In this document: in pieces, positions 19,091-28,336 of the stretch
Numbering within the stretch: the stretch's first letter is position 1
How the letters are laid out: each line of letters opens with the position of its first letter
Origin: SZUA-442 sp963792405
GTDB taxonomy: Bacteria > Actinomycetota > Acidimicrobiia > Spongiisociales > UBA5794
DNA: 64,000 nt
Assembly: GCA_963792405.1 (NCBI GenBank)
Contig: CAWBVU010000006.1
Coordinates: forward strand, 1,922,001-1,986,000
Direction: 5' to 3'
Position numbers and translations under genes: made by a program
Notes under the pieces: model-generated
The model's input: the letters and a program-made list of their open reading frames with translations, nothing else
Databases searched by the model: none
What the model was told of the DNA's origin: nothing

Positions 19091-21081
19091 GGGACCTCGC
19101 GGGGCCGGTAGAGGCGGGCGTCATACTCGGCGACCATGCGCTCCGCCGTCACGTAGGGACCGAGTGTCTTCCAATTGTGGCGCACCCTGTCGATCCACGC
19201 CGCACTCGGGGTGGCCGAGCCCGGTGCGCGGTCGCCTCCGTAGAACAGAGGCACGACCTCATCGGCGATCAGCCGATGGAGCGACGCCGCCTCCTCGAGG
19301 TCACGCCGGGCCCGGTCCTCGGCGTCGGACGTCTCGATCGCCCAGCCGTTCCCCCCGTCGAAGCACTCGGCCCACCAGCCGTCGAGGATCGACAGGTTCA
19401 GGCCGCCGTTGAGCGCAGCCTTCTCACCACTGGTACCGCATGCCTCGTTCGGCCTGATCGGGTTGTTCAGCCACACGTCCGATCCCTGGTACATCCGGCG
19501 GGCCACCGACATCGCGTAGTCGGGGATGAAGACGAACCGACCCCTCGCCTCGGGGGAGTGGGCGAAGGCCACCACGCGGTGGAGGACCTCCTTGCCCGGT
19601 TCGTCCGCGGGATGCGCCTTGCCCGCGAACACGAACTGGATCGGCCGCTCCTCGTCCGAGAGGATCGCGGTCAGCGACTCGAGGTCGCGAAGCACGAGGT
19701 CGGCCCGCTTGTAGGTGGCGAACCGCCTTGCGAACCCGATCGTCAGGATGTCCGGATCCAGGGAGTGGCGCGGTCCGAAGCGAGTCGTGACCATGTCGAT
19801 GAGCCGCAGGCGCCCCAGCCTGCGCAGCTCCCGCAGGCGATCGTCGTCGAGGGCATCGACACCATCCCATGGTGCACCGATCCTCCCCCAGTCGGGTCCC
19901 ATGGACTGTTCGAACTCGGCCTGGAGCGCAGGCGCGACCCATGTCCGGGCGTGCACGCCGTTGGTGACCGACGTGATCTCCGAGCCGCCGGGCACGCCTG
20001 CGAACATCTCCCTGCTCACCTCACCGTGCAGTGACGACACGCCGTTGGCCTTCCCCGCGACGCGGAGGCAGAACGCGGCCATGTTGAAGACGTCGTCCTC
20101 CCCCGGCATGTGGGCGAGGTCGAGGAGCTCGTCGATCGACACGCCGTATCGCTCACTCCATACCCTGATGTAGCGCTCCATGAGGTCATGGGCGAACCGG
20201 TCGATTCCGGCGGGGACCGGCGTGTGGGTGGTGAACACGATCCGGGGCCTCACGGCCTCGACGGCCTCTGCGAGGGACAGGCCCTTGTCGACCTCCTCAC
20301 CGATCAGCTCCAGAGCGAGGAAGCCTGCGTGGCCCTCGTTGAGATGGAAGACCTTCGGGTCGTATCCGAGCCTCCTCAGCGCGCGGACGCCTCCCACTCC
20401 CATCAACAGCTCCTGGCGGATGCGGTGCTCCCTGTCGCCGCTGTAGAGGCGGTCCGACACCTTCTTGCCCCGCTCGTCGTTGAGCTCGAGGTCGGTGTCG
20501 AGCAGGTACAGCTTCGTCCTGCCGATGTCCGCCCTCCACACGCGTGCCTTGACGATGCGGTCGTCCATCGTGATGTCGACGATCACGGGCATCTGCTCGA
20601 GGCCGAGGGATCGGGGATCGGTCCTCTCGTAGTGCTCCACCTGGCGCTCGCCGATGATCGACTGGTGGAAGAAGCCGTCCCGGTAGAAGAGCCCGACAGC
20701 GACGAGCGGGAGGTGCAGGTCGCTCGATGCCTTGAGGTGGTCACCTGCAAGCACGCCGAGGCCACCGGAGTACTGGGGGAGGGTCTCGATCACGCCGAAC
20801 TCCGGGGAGAAGTAGGCGATCTCCGCGTCGGGCTGCCTCGAGGGCTCGGGCACACGTGTGGCCGCGGCGTCGGCCGCCTCGATGAAGTCGCGATCGGCGA
20901 GGAGGTCGTCGTAGTCCGCATCCGTGAGGGCGAGCACTCGTTGCTTGGGATGGAGGCCCTTCGTGGTGGCGGGCAGTTGGGCGAAGAGGGCCTGTGTGTG
21001 CCGGTCCCACGTCCACGAGTAGTTGGTGGCGGCGCGAAGGAGCGCTGCTTCGAGTTCCGAGCGCGTGGTGAATTCGGTCAC
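19087..21081 (-). CDS. glgP: Alpha-glucan phosphorylase, short type
   Basis: Releases glucose-1-phosphate from alpha-1,4-glucans. At 664 residues it belongs to the shorter GT35 phosphorylases of many actinobacteria and thermophiles rather than the roughly 800-residue E. coli type. HLNEGHAGFLALELIGEE is a family motif, and RPNEACGTSGEKAALNGG carries the PLP lysine. The GTG at 21081 is chosen because AAGGA lies seven bases upstream and the N-terminus (FTTRSELEAALL) begins there; the longer open frame overlaps malQ and is not protein-like. The stop overlaps the glgX start. Confidence 0.93.
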   Translation of the reverse strand: MTEFTTRSELEAALLRAATNYSWTWDRHTQALFAQLPATTKGLHPKQRVLALTDADYDDLLADRDFIEAADAAATRVPEPSRQPDAEIAYFSPEFGVIETLPQYSGGLGVLAGDHLKASSDLHLPLVAVGLFYRDGFFHQSIIGERQVEHYERTDPRSLGLEQMPVIVDITMDDRIVKARVWRADIGRTKLYLLDTDLELNDERGKKVSDRLYSGDREHRIRQELLMGVGGVRALRRLGYDPKVFHLNEGHAGFLALELIGEEVDKGLSLAEAVEAVRPRIVFTTHTPVPAGIDRFAHDLMERYIRVWSERYGVSIDELLDLAHMPGEDDVFNMAAFCLRVAGKANGVSSLHGEVSREMFAGVPGGSEITSVTNGVHARTWVAPALQAEFEQSMGPDWGRIGAPWDGVDALDDDRLRELRRLGRLRLIDMVTTRFGPRHSLDPDILTIGFARRFATYKRADLVLRDLESLTAILSDEERPIQFVFAGKAHPADEPGKEVLHRVVAFAHSPEARGRFVFIPDYAMSVARRMYQGSDVWLNNPIRPNEACGTSGEKAALNGGLNLSILDGWWAECFDGGNGWAIETSDAEDRARRDLEEAASLHRLIADEVVPLFYGGDRAPGSATPSAAWIDRVRHNWKTLGPYVTAERMVAEYDARLYRPREVP

Positions 21082-21140
21082 GAACGGTTCCTTGAGAGCG
21101 AGACGACCCGTCGATTCTATCCCCAGGGGGGATCCCAGCC

Positions 21141-23045
21141 CTACGACCCCGGTCCGGGAGGCCGCGCAGCGGCGAACCTCCGAAGGCGCTGCATGAAGGC
21201 ATCGTCCCCCGCGAGGTCGGCGATCGAGGGCCCGTGGCGCAGGCGCCAGTTCGGCCGCTCCCAGTCGGTCCCTGGGATGTTCTGCCTGCGTTCCTCCATG
21301 AGCAGGTCGTCGAGGTTCAGCAGTGCGACTGCGGCGGGCGTGCCCGCCATCCACTCCATCAGGGCATCCCTCGTCGCCTCGGGATCGGATGTCCCAAAGG
21401 CCGTCTTCAGGCCGGCGACGGCCTTGCGCCGCATCTCGCGTTCCGATGTCGCGCGCTCGTCATCGAAGACCCCCAGATCGAGGAGGTCATCGATGTCATT
21501 GCCGTTCCACCATGCCGCGAACGCAGGGGTGTCGTGGCTCGAGAGGGCGATGAGGTCGGTGGGCTTCGGCTCGGTGATCCCGTCGGCCATCGCCATCCCG
21601 AGGAGCTCGTGCTCCGCGAGCCCGGTACGGATCTCGGGCGGCACGGTGCCGAGGTTCTCCCCCACCACTCCCGCTCCCGCCCGGACGGACTCGATGCAGA
21701 TGATCGCGAACATCTCGTCCGTGGGCTGCATCACGTAGGCCCCTCGGGTCGCCGGCCTGCCGTGGGGAACCCACCACGTGCGATGGATCCCCATGACATG
21801 GTCGATCCGGAGCAGCCCGGCCACCGACAGCTGCCTGGAGATCGCCTTCCGGAAGTTCGCGTGGCCCTCCTCCCTCGACCGCGAGGGGACCGCGGCGGGG
21901 AGGCCCCAGTCCTGGCCACCGACGAACAGCGTGTCCGGTGGTGCACCAAGCGACGCGGGGGCGAACAGGTCGGGCGTGTCCCACACGTCGTACCCGTCGG
22001 GGTTGCACCCGATGGGGAGGTCGAGGTAGAGGTACTGGCCGCGGTCCGCCATCGACCTCGACAGCTCGCGCAGTTGTCCGTCCATGAGCCACTGGACGGT
22101 CTCGTGGTATTGGATCCTCGCAGGGGCGGGCACGGCGTCGTCCGGCCATGCCCTCCAGTTCCTGCCGTGGCGATCCGCCGTGGCGCGGAACAGTGCATAC
22201 CTGCGCATCTCGGGATCCCTGTCGAGGAAGGCATCGACCTGCCCACGCAGGCCGGGGGAGGACGCAACGTGGTCGCTGTAGCGTGCGAGCTCGGCACGGA
22301 TCACCGCGCCGGTGGCGTCGTAGTCGACCCAGCGTTCGTCGGAGGGGGGGTCGAGGGGATCCGGACGCCAGTCCGGCACCTGCTCGAGGTCGATGAACAG
22401 CTCGTTCCACGCCCGCCTCGAGGCAGGGGCGTACGGCGAGGGTTGGTCGGGGAAGGTCGCGAGCAGCGGGAGGGTTCCGACCACCGCGACGCCTGCCGCA
22501 TCGCAGAGGTCCGCGAGCGTGGAGAGGTCCCTGAGGGTCCCGATGCCCGGGTCGGGCCCATCACGACGGAGCGAGTAGAGGGGGCTGATGATGCCGAGTT
22601 CGCCGGTCGGGGAGGGATGCGCATGCCGCGGCGCGGAGAGCACGTGGGTGCGGTGGGCACCGTCGTCGATGTGGAGCGTGTGATAGCCGATCGGGAGGCG
22701 CCGACTCGCCGTGATCCGTCGCCCCGCGATCTCGACGGATGCCTCAGCACCGTCCTCGAGCTCGATCGTGGCCTCCCGGAACGGGACATGGACGTCGATC
22801 GGGGGGAGCTCGCCGTCCCATGCGACGACCACCGGCTCGACCACGGGGCGCTCCGCCTCGATCGCGCGCGTCGCGTCCTCCACCTCCGACTCGGAATCGA
22901 GGGGCCTCCCGAGGAGGGCGGAGAGGACGGCGAGGAGGTCGTCCCGCGCCACCACCTGCGGTTCGCCCCACGCGTCGACCCAGTCGATGACCACGTCGGC
23001 GGCCTCTGCGAGGCGTCGGATGGAGGATTCGAGGGGTGCGGGCAT
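21141..23045 (-). CDS. malQ: 4-alpha-glucanotransferase (amylomaltase)
   Basis: Disproportionates malto-oligosaccharides (GH77), feeding longer glucans to phosphorylase. The 634 residues include an N-terminal extension of about 150 residues as in E. coli-type MalQ, then the barrel. LRIDHVMGIHRTWWVP contains the nucleophile Asp, GENLGTVPPEIR the acid/base Glu, and SSHDTPAFAAWW the third acid (usually SHDLPT). ATG at 23045. GATAAT ends exactly six bases upstream, suggesting a leaderless operon promoter for malQ-glgP-glgX-glgA. Confidence 0.94.
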   Translation of the reverse strand: MPAPLESSIRRLAEAADVVIDWVDAWGEPQVVARDDLLAVLSALLGRPLDSESEVEDATRAIEAERPVVEPVVVAWDGELPPIDVHVPFREATIELEDGAEASVEIAGRRITASRRLPIGYHTLHIDDGAHRTHVLSAPRHAHPSPTGELGIISPLYSLRRDGPDPGIGTLRDLSTLADLCDAAGVAVVGTLPLLATFPDQPSPYAPASRRAWNELFIDLEQVPDWRPDPLDPPSDERWVDYDATGAVIRAELARYSDHVASSPGLRGQVDAFLDRDPEMRRYALFRATADRHGRNWRAWPDDAVPAPARIQYHETVQWLMDGQLRELSRSMADRGQYLYLDLPIGCNPDGYDVWDTPDLFAPASLGAPPDTLFVGGQDWGLPAAVPSRSREEGHANFRKAISRQLSVAGLLRIDHVMGIHRTWWVPHGRPATRGAYVMQPTDEMFAIICIESVRAGAGVVGENLGTVPPEIRTGLAEHELLGMAMADGITEPKPTDLIALSSHDTPAFAAWWNGNDIDDLLDLGVFDDERATSEREMRRKAVAGLKTAFGTSDPEATRDALMEWMAGTPAAVALLNLDDLLMEERRQNIPGTDWERPNWRLRHGPSIADLAGDDAFMQRLRRFAAARPPGPGS

Positions 23046-23051
23046 CCGGGC

Positions 23052-23057
23052 ATTATC
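23052..23057 (-). promoter_or_regulatory. -10-like hexamer GATAAT of the malQ operon
   Basis: GATAAT on the minus strand, five of six matches to TATAAT, followed by six bases and the malQ ATG. No clear -35. Confidence 0.5.
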
Positions 23058-23182
23058 GCAAACACAGGACTTCTCGTGTTCCCCTGCCGAGGTCGACGAC
23101 ATCACGGGGCCCGGGGAGGCGGTGAGCGCCCCGATAGACTGACGCGTCCGCCCGGACGGGCGCATGGCGACGGGAGCACGAC

Positions 23183-24406
23183 ATGTCGGGATTCGGGGTC
23201 CATTCGGAGGTCGGGCGGCTTCGCAGGGTGATCGTCCACCGCCCCGGACCAGAGATGCGCAGGCTCACCCCCTCGAACGCATCCGAGCTGCTCTTCGATG
23301 ACGTGCCGTGGGCGACGAGGGCCAGGGAGGAGCACGACGCCTTCGTCGGGATCATGCGCGACGACTTCGACATCGACGTCATGCTCGTCCACGAGCTCCT
23401 CGAGGATGTGGTCGCGGACCCGGAGGGCAGGGCGTACGTCCTGGATCGCAAGCTCGTCGCGAACGAGGTCGGGGTCAACGGTGTCAAGGAGATGCGGGCG
23501 TGGATGGACGACCTCGACGCCCCGAGCCTCGTGCACGCCCTCATCGGGGGTGTCACCGTCGGGGAGCTCCCTTCGGACTTCCGGAGCTGGGCATCGAAGG
23601 CGTACGGCGACCACCAGTTCGTCCTGCCCCCGCTTCCGAACCAGCTGTTCACCAGGGACTCGAGCAGCTGGATCTACCAGGGTGTCACGATCAATCCGAA
23701 GTACTCCCCCGCCCGCCGGAAGGAGACGCTGCACCTCGCAGCCATCTACCGGCACCATCCCGCGTTCAGGGACGGGGACTTCACCTTCTGGTGGGGGTAC
23801 CCGGCAGAAGAGGACCGCGGGAGCGCCACGCTCGAGGGGGGAGACGTCATGCCCGTCGGCAACGGGATCGTGCTCGTGGGCATGGGTGAGCGCACCACCT
23901 ATCAGGCCGTCAGCCAGCTCGCGAAGGCGCTGTTCGACCATGGCGCGGCGACGAGGGTCATCGCGGCGAAGATGCCCAGGGACAGGGCGAGCATGCACCT
24001 CGACACGGTCTTCACCTTCTGCGACAGGGACCTCGTCACGATCTACGAGCCCGTGGTCGACACGATCACGCCGATCAGCTACTACCCGAGCGACGACGGG
24101 GTCGAGGTCATCATCGAGGACGCGGGATGGCTCGACGTCGTGCGCGACGCCCTCGACCTGACCGAACTGCGCGTCATCCCGACGGGGGGGAACACTTTCG
24201 AGCAGGCGAGGGAGCAGTGGGATGACGGCAACAACGTCGTGGCCCTCGAGCCCGGGGTCGTGATCGCGTACAACCGGAACGAGTTCACGAATGCCAGGCT
24301 GCGGGAGGCGGGCATCACGGTCATCGAGATCGAGGGATCCGAGCTGGGGCGCGGCCGGGGAGGAGGCCACTGCATGACGTGTCCGGTGTGGAGGGACCCC
24401 GCCTGA
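23183..24406 (+). CDS. arcA: Arginine deiminase
   Basis: Hydrolyses arginine to citrulline and ammonia. The 407 residues match the family. Recognisable blocks are [33 protein letters not shown] with the substrate-binding acid, [11 protein letters not shown] with the catalytic His, and [15 protein letters not shown] with the nucleophile Cys at about 397. ATG 23183 has GGGAG upstream. No ornithine carbamoyltransferase, carbamate kinase or arginine/ornithine antiporter lies nearby, so the classical ATP-yielding pathway is not clustered here. Confidence 0.96.
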   Translation: MSGFGVHSEVGRLRRVIVHRPGPEMRRLTPSNASELLFDDVPWATRAREEHDAFVGIMRDDFDIDVMLVHELLEDVVADPEGRAYVLDRKLVANEVGVNGVKEMRAWMDDLDAPSLVHALIGGVTVGELPSDFRSWASKAYGDHQFVLPPLPNQLFTRDSSSWIYQGVTINPKYSPARRKETLHLAAIYRHHPAFRDGDFTFWWGYPAEEDRGSATLEGGDVMPVGNGIVLVGMGERTTYQAVSQLAKALFDHGAATRVIAAKMPRDRASMHLDTVFTFCDRDLVTIYEPVVDTITPISYYPSDDGVEVIIEDAGWLDVVRDALDLTELRVIPTGGNTFEQAREQWDDGNNVVALEPGVVIAYNRNEFTNARLREAGITVIEIEGSELGRGRGGGHCMTCPVWRDPA

Positions 24407-24434
24407 GGGGGGCTCCCGCCACCACGCGCCCTGC

Positions 24435-25151
24435 TCACCAGGTCCTGAGGACGGTCCTCCCGTTGAGGGGTTGGACGGGCCTCACATTGCCGGGGGAGAG
24501 CGACGCGATGGCGGCGATCTGGCCACGGGACGCCTCCACCGGCTGGCGAAGCAGGATCCAGTCCGTCCCCTCGAGCGTCGGCGGCGTGGTCCGGGATCCG
24601 GGATACGACCAGAACGACCCGAGATCATCCGGGAGCAACGCCGCCACGCCGAAGGCCGCAACGCGATCGTCGGTGACGTCCGCGTTCGTCGATGCCCTCA
24701 GGATCGGTTCGAGCGCTGAGGAGGGCCTGCCGGCTTCGAGGAAGATGCCGAGGACGGTGGTTCCCCCTTCTTCATCCTCGTGGACCAGATGGAGCTCTGC
24801 GGCGGCACCACGACCTCCGACGAGGTGCTCGGCAGGCGCGTGGAAGTGCAGGCTGGTCAGCATCCGACGGTGGCCCTCACGCTCGAGGGTGCAGCCCGGT
24901 GCCACATCTGCCCACAGCGAGTAGCGGAAGCGGCGTACCGTCAGGTCGGTCGGCCCGTAGTCGAGGGAGTAGGGCGCGGGAACGCCGTGGACGGACGTTC
25001 CCAGGTCCACGGGGGATTGCCTCCTGCCCGTTCGGGCGACGGCGAAGGTGTCATCGAGGTCGGCCCAGCGGTCGGGACCCACCGCATCGTCGTACCCCCA
25101 GATCTCGAGGAGGGAGGCGAGGCCGAGAACGCCTGTGATCATGGTGACCAT
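24435..25151 (-). CDS. Alpha-type carbonic anhydrase, apparently without a signal peptide
   Basis: Predicted to hydrate CO2 to bicarbonate using zinc. The 238 residues cover the alpha-CA fold. WGYDDAVGP is close to the N-terminus and RRQSPVDL is the conserved N-terminal block. SLHFHAPAEH supplies two zinc His and AAELHLVHEDEEG the third. SYPGSRTTPP holds the active-site Thr. Bacterial alpha-CAs are usually exported and disulfide-bonded; here there is no clear signal peptide and only one Cys, so a cytoplasmic enzyme is inferred. The start could be 25151 or 25142; the latter overlaps the MFS stop as ATGA. Confidence 0.85.
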   Translation of the reverse strand: MVTMITGVLGLASLLEIWGYDDAVGPDRWADLDDTFAVARTGRRQSPVDLGTSVHGVPAPYSLDYGPTDLTVRRFRYSLWADVAPGCTLEREGHRRMLTSLHFHAPAEHLVGGRGAAAELHLVHEDEEGGTTVLGIFLEAGRPSSALEPILRASTNADVTDDRVAAFGVAALLPDDLGSFWSYPGSRTTPPTLEGTDWILLRQPVEASRGQIAAIASLSPGNVRPVQPLNGRTVLRTW

Positions 25152-26296
25152 GGTGTCGGATCCGTGTCCTGCTGATCGATGGTGTTGGGATCGGTCGGTG
25201 GCAGCCTATCGCGACCCTCCTTCACACCCACCACGAGGAGCCCCGATGCGCTCAGGCCGATCGAGGCGGTCACGGCGAGCCCCGTGAGGGATCCGGCGTC
25301 GACGAAGGCGCCACCCAGGGCGGGGCCTCCTGCACGCCCGAGCGCCATCACGCCCTGGCCATCGCCAGCACGTTCCCCGGGTTCGAGCGACCGATCCACG
25401 AGCATCTGGAGGACGCCCGGGATCCCCATCCAGAAGGCGAATCCCCACCAGAACAGGCCGAGGTAGAACATCGGCATCGGTCCCACCACGGTGAGGAGGG
25501 CGGCAGGGCCGATGCTCGCGAGGAACCAGCCGGGATACCGATGCCTCGTCGACAGGCGGGCCCCGAGCAGGCCGCCGCCCGCGTTCAGGCTGAAGCCGAT
25601 CGACGACGCGAGCGCGCTGAGCTCGTGGATGTCCCTCGCCACGATCGCCTGGTTGATGAAGAGGGCGGAGCCGAAGAACGTCATGGCACCGAGTGCGAGC
25701 AGGAGGACGCGGTTCGACCGGGACGCGGAGATGACGCCCCTCGCCCTGCGTTTGCCCGTCACCGGGGCCACCAGGACGGCGGCGGGGATCGCCGACACGG
25801 CGAGCAGTGCGTAGACGGGACGGTCGCCGGTCGAGGCGAGCACCGACATCACGGGTGCGGCGAGCAGGGCGACCACCGGTCCGGTGGCGGCGATCGACGC
25901 CATCGATTGTGACCGCGTCATCGCACTCGTCCAGGCGAGCCAGGTCATCGTGCCCGCGGCGATGCCCGCCACCAGCCTCAGCGTCAACAGCACCGGGAAC
26001 ACACTCGGCAGGATGCTGAGGGCGTTGAACACGAGGAGGGTTGCCGCCGCACCCCTCAGGATCCGGCCGCTCGGGCGTACCAGCCTCGGGAGGATGAAGT
26101 TCGTCAGGGCGAACGCGCCCACCTGGACGATCGAGATCGCACCTGCCACACCCTCCGACACTCCGTAGCGATCGGCCACTGCGGGGATCAGGAACGGTGT
26201 CGCCGAGAACATCAGGGTCACGGTCGCCGTCGACGCGATGAGCGCGGCGGGCGCACCCGAGCGACCGCCGTAGAGGATGCGAGAAGGAACCTGCAC
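25139..26296 (-). CDS. Major facilitator superfamily transporter (CynX/NimT-like type)
   Basis: A 385-residue protein with about twelve hydrophobic helices. The first follows a short N-terminus (LIASTATVTLMFSATPFLIP). Substrate unknown. The family resemblance to the YbfB/CynX-like MFS group is loose. It is translationally coupled to the carbonic anhydrase, which raises the possibility of a carboxylate, cyanate or bicarbonate-related substrate, but this is only context. GTG start at 26296 without Shine-Dalgarno; GATAAT sits six bases upstream. Confidence 0.8.
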   Translation of the reverse strand: MQVPSRILYGGRSGAPAALIASTATVTLMFSATPFLIPAVADRYGVSEGVAGAISIVQVGAFALTNFILPRLVRPSGRILRGAAATLLVFNALSILPSVFPVLLTLRLVAGIAAGTMTWLAWTSAMTRSQSMASIAATGPVVALLAAPVMSVLASTGDRPVYALLAVSAIPAAVLVAPVTGKRRARGVISASRSNRVLLLALGAMTFFGSALFINQAIVARDIHELSALASSIGFSLNAGGGLLGARLSTRHRYPGWFLASIGPAALLTVVGPMPMFYLGLFWWGFAFWMGIPGVLQMLVDRSLEPGERAGDGQGVMALGRAGGPALGGAFVDAGSLTGLAVTASIGLSASGLLVVGVKEGRDRLPPTDPNTIDQQDTDPTPWSP

Positions 26297-26302
26297 AGGT
26301 TG

Positions 26303-26308
26303 ATTATC
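26303..26308 (-). promoter_or_regulatory. -10-like hexamer GATAAT of the MFS-carbonic anhydrase pair
   Basis: GATAAT on the minus strand, then six bases, then the GTG at 26296. No obvious -35. Confidence 0.5.
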
Positions 26309-26341
26309 GGCCGTCTGCGCCCGAACGTCCGTCTTCGGCGG

Positions 26342-27556
26342 TCAGCCCGACGGGAACGTGACCCAGACGGCATCCTCGACCGTCAGTGACGGGGATCCGT
26401 CGATCGGCTGGATCGTGACGACGTTGCGCCCGCTGGCAGCCTCCGGGTAGGCGAAGGACTCCCCGTTCGGCGACCACAGGCGCATCGACTGGACGTACTG
26501 GTCGAAGAACGGCACGACGTCGCGGAACCAGGCGGGCTGGGCCTCGAACGAGTCGTAGTCGACGACGGTGCCGTCCTCCCACACGTGCCAGGTGAACCGC
26601 AGCGATTCGCCGTCATCGAACGTCGTGTAGAGGAGCCTCGTACCGGACGGGTCCCACTGGAACATCGGGGTGAGGGTGTCCTCGACCGTCGACACCGACC
26701 CGTCGGCCATGTCGAGGACGAGCAGGCGCCCGGAGGGCAACGAGGGCCCCCCCTGTGCACGGCGGCCGACCCCCACGCCTCCGGAGTCCTGCTGCCCCGC
26801 CGACTGGATCGCCACGTGGGACGCCGAGGCCACGAAGCGCACGGGACCATCGATGAAGGCGAGGTCCTCGAAGGCATCGCTTGACCAGCGGGAGAGGGCC
26901 TGCCGGCCCCCTGTCGCCCGCAGGGTGAGGATCCCGTCCGTTGTCCATACGGGCGCCTGGAACTGGCCGGTGGGGGACGCGATCGTCTCGAGACCGTCGG
27001 GACTCCAGATCCCGAGCCTCTCCCCATCGGTGTGGAGGGCGAGCCGGGTTCCGTCCGGGGACCACGACGAGTAGAACGGCGCCGCGGTGGAGAGCGGCTC
27101 GACGGCGCCTGACAGGTCGACGAGCTCGGCGATGAGGCCGCCAGGGGCGTTGCGCAGCGATGTCGTGGCCCACGGGGACCCCGCGGGCGACGGCAGGTAG
27201 TAGAACGGTGGCGATCCCATCGGGGCTTCCCACAGGATCGATCCGTCCAGCGCCGAGCGCGCGACGAGCGCGTGACCGTCGCCGGAGCTCCGGGTCGAGA
27301 CCACCGCATCGGTCCCCCACCACACGGGCTGGCGATGCCCCCCCTCGGCGGACGCCGATCGACGCGTGGCTTCTGTCGCGGTCGCCTCGTAGACGACGAC
27401 CTCCCCCGCGGTCGTGGCCACGACGAGGCGCTCGGCCCTTGGGAGGCTGCTCGTGGTGACGGCGCCGTCGAGCGCGGTCGTCGTCGTGTCGGTGGCCGAT
27501 CCCTGGCACCCCGTGGCGACCAGGAGGAGGGCAACCAGGAGTACCGGGCCTCGCAT
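26342..27556 (-). CDS. Lipoprotein with a beta-propeller-like (TolB/WD40-type) body
   Basis: 404 residues. The N-terminus MRGPVLLVALLLVATGCQGS is a lipoprotein signal peptide with the lipidated Cys at about 17, so the protein is probably tethered outside the membrane. The rest has repeated blade-like motifs such as WSPDGTRLALHTDGERLG, WDPSGTRLLYTT and WSPNGESFAYPE, typical of TolB/PD40 propellers. Binding partner unknown. The ATG at 27556 is preceded by TATCGT with a six-base gap, suggesting leaderless expression. It lies 45 bases upstream of the MFS start region on the same strand. Confidence 0.75.
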   Translation of the reverse strand: MRGPVLLVALLLVATGCQGSATDTTTTALDGAVTTSSLPRAERLVVATTAGEVVVYEATATEATRRSASAEGGHRQPVWWGTDAVVSTRSSGDGHALVARSALDGSILWEAPMGSPPFYYLPSPAGSPWATTSLRNAPGGLIAELVDLSGAVEPLSTAAPFYSSWSPDGTRLALHTDGERLGIWSPDGLETIASPTGQFQAPVWTTDGILTLRATGGRQALSRWSSDAFEDLAFIDGPVRFVASASHVAIQSAGQQDSGGVGVGRRAQGGPSLPSGRLLVLDMADGSVSTVEDTLTPMFQWDPSGTRLLYTTFDDGESLRFTWHVWEDGTVVDYDSFEAQPAWFRDVVPFFDQYVQSMRLWSPNGESFAYPEAASGRNVVTIQPIDGSPSLTVEDAVWVTFPSG

Positions 27557-27562
27557 CCGGGA

Positions 27563-27568
27563 ACGATA
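27563..27568 (-). promoter_or_regulatory. -10-like hexamer TATCGT of the lipoprotein gene
   Basis: TATCGT on the minus strand, six bases before the ATG at 27556. The divergent gene at 27633 has TACCCT seven bases before its own ATG. Confidence 0.45.
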
Positions 27569-27632
27569 GGGGCACGGCACTCGAGCCGCGACGCCCATCC
27601 CTGCACCGACGGCGCTCCGTACCCTTCGTGAT

Positions 27633-28262
27633 ATGGACGATCCGATCGCCACCCTGCCGATGTTCCCGCTCGGGCTCGTCGCGTTCCCAGGCAGCGTCAT
27701 CCCGCTGCGGCTGTTCGAGCCGCGCTACCTCGCGTTGTACGACGACCTGGTCGCCGGCAGCGGCGAGTTCGGCATCGTGCTGATCGAACGCGGGGTCGCC
27801 GAGGAGGGCGGTGGCGAGCACTTCAGGACAGGGACACTCGTGAGGATGGCCGGCTCGTCTCGGCTCGACGATGGCACGGTGATGATCGTCGCAGTGGGTG
27901 TCGAGCGGTTGAGGGTCGACCGATGGCTCGATGACGACCCGTACCCCATGGCCGTCGTCGACATGCTGACCCCCGCGTCGGCGTCGGACGCAGCTGCCGG
28001 GCTCGTTGGGGAGTGCAGGACCCTCCTCGTTCGTGTCCTCGCACTCGCATCCGAGCTCGGGGCGGATGTCGGAACGGGCGAGATCGAACTCTCAGTCGAT
28101 CCCGCGACCGCCGTCTACGCGATGGCAGGTCTCGCCCCGCTCCAGGAACTCGATCAGCAGCGGATCCTGGAGCAGGCGAGCATCGAGGAGGCAGCCGCCA
28201 TCCTGCGGGACGAGCTGATGGGGCTCATCGACCTCCTGACGCTGCAGCTCGGCGAGGGCTGA
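27633..28262 (+). CDS. Lon N-terminal (substrate-binding) domain protein
   Basis: 209 residues containing only the LON-N/PUA-like domain: LPMFPLGLVAFPGSVIPLRLFEPRY at the start is the hallmark (given here only in outline, residues 6-30), followed by FGIVLIERG and VGVERLRVDRW. The ATPase and protease domains of Lon are absent. Stand-alone LON-domain proteins are common in actinobacteria and are thought to bind unfolded or specific protein partners; function is unproven. A -10-like TACCCT is seven bases before the ATG. Confidence 0.85.
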   Translation: MDDPIATLPMFPLGLVAFPGSVIPLRLFEPRYLALYDDLVAGSGEFGIVLIERGVAEEGGGEHFRTGTLVRMAGSSRLDDGTVMIVAVGVERLRVDRWLDDDPYPMAVVDMLTPASASDAAAGLVGECRTLLVRVLALASELGADVGTGEIELSVDPATAVYAMAGLAPLQELDQQRILEQASIEEAAAILRDELMGLIDLLTLQLGEG

Positions 28263-28336
28263 CCGCACGGAGGGCACACCGGCATCCATCCACCCGCCAC
28301 GGCGCTAGCGTCGGAGATGACAGCGAGGTCGAGGAC

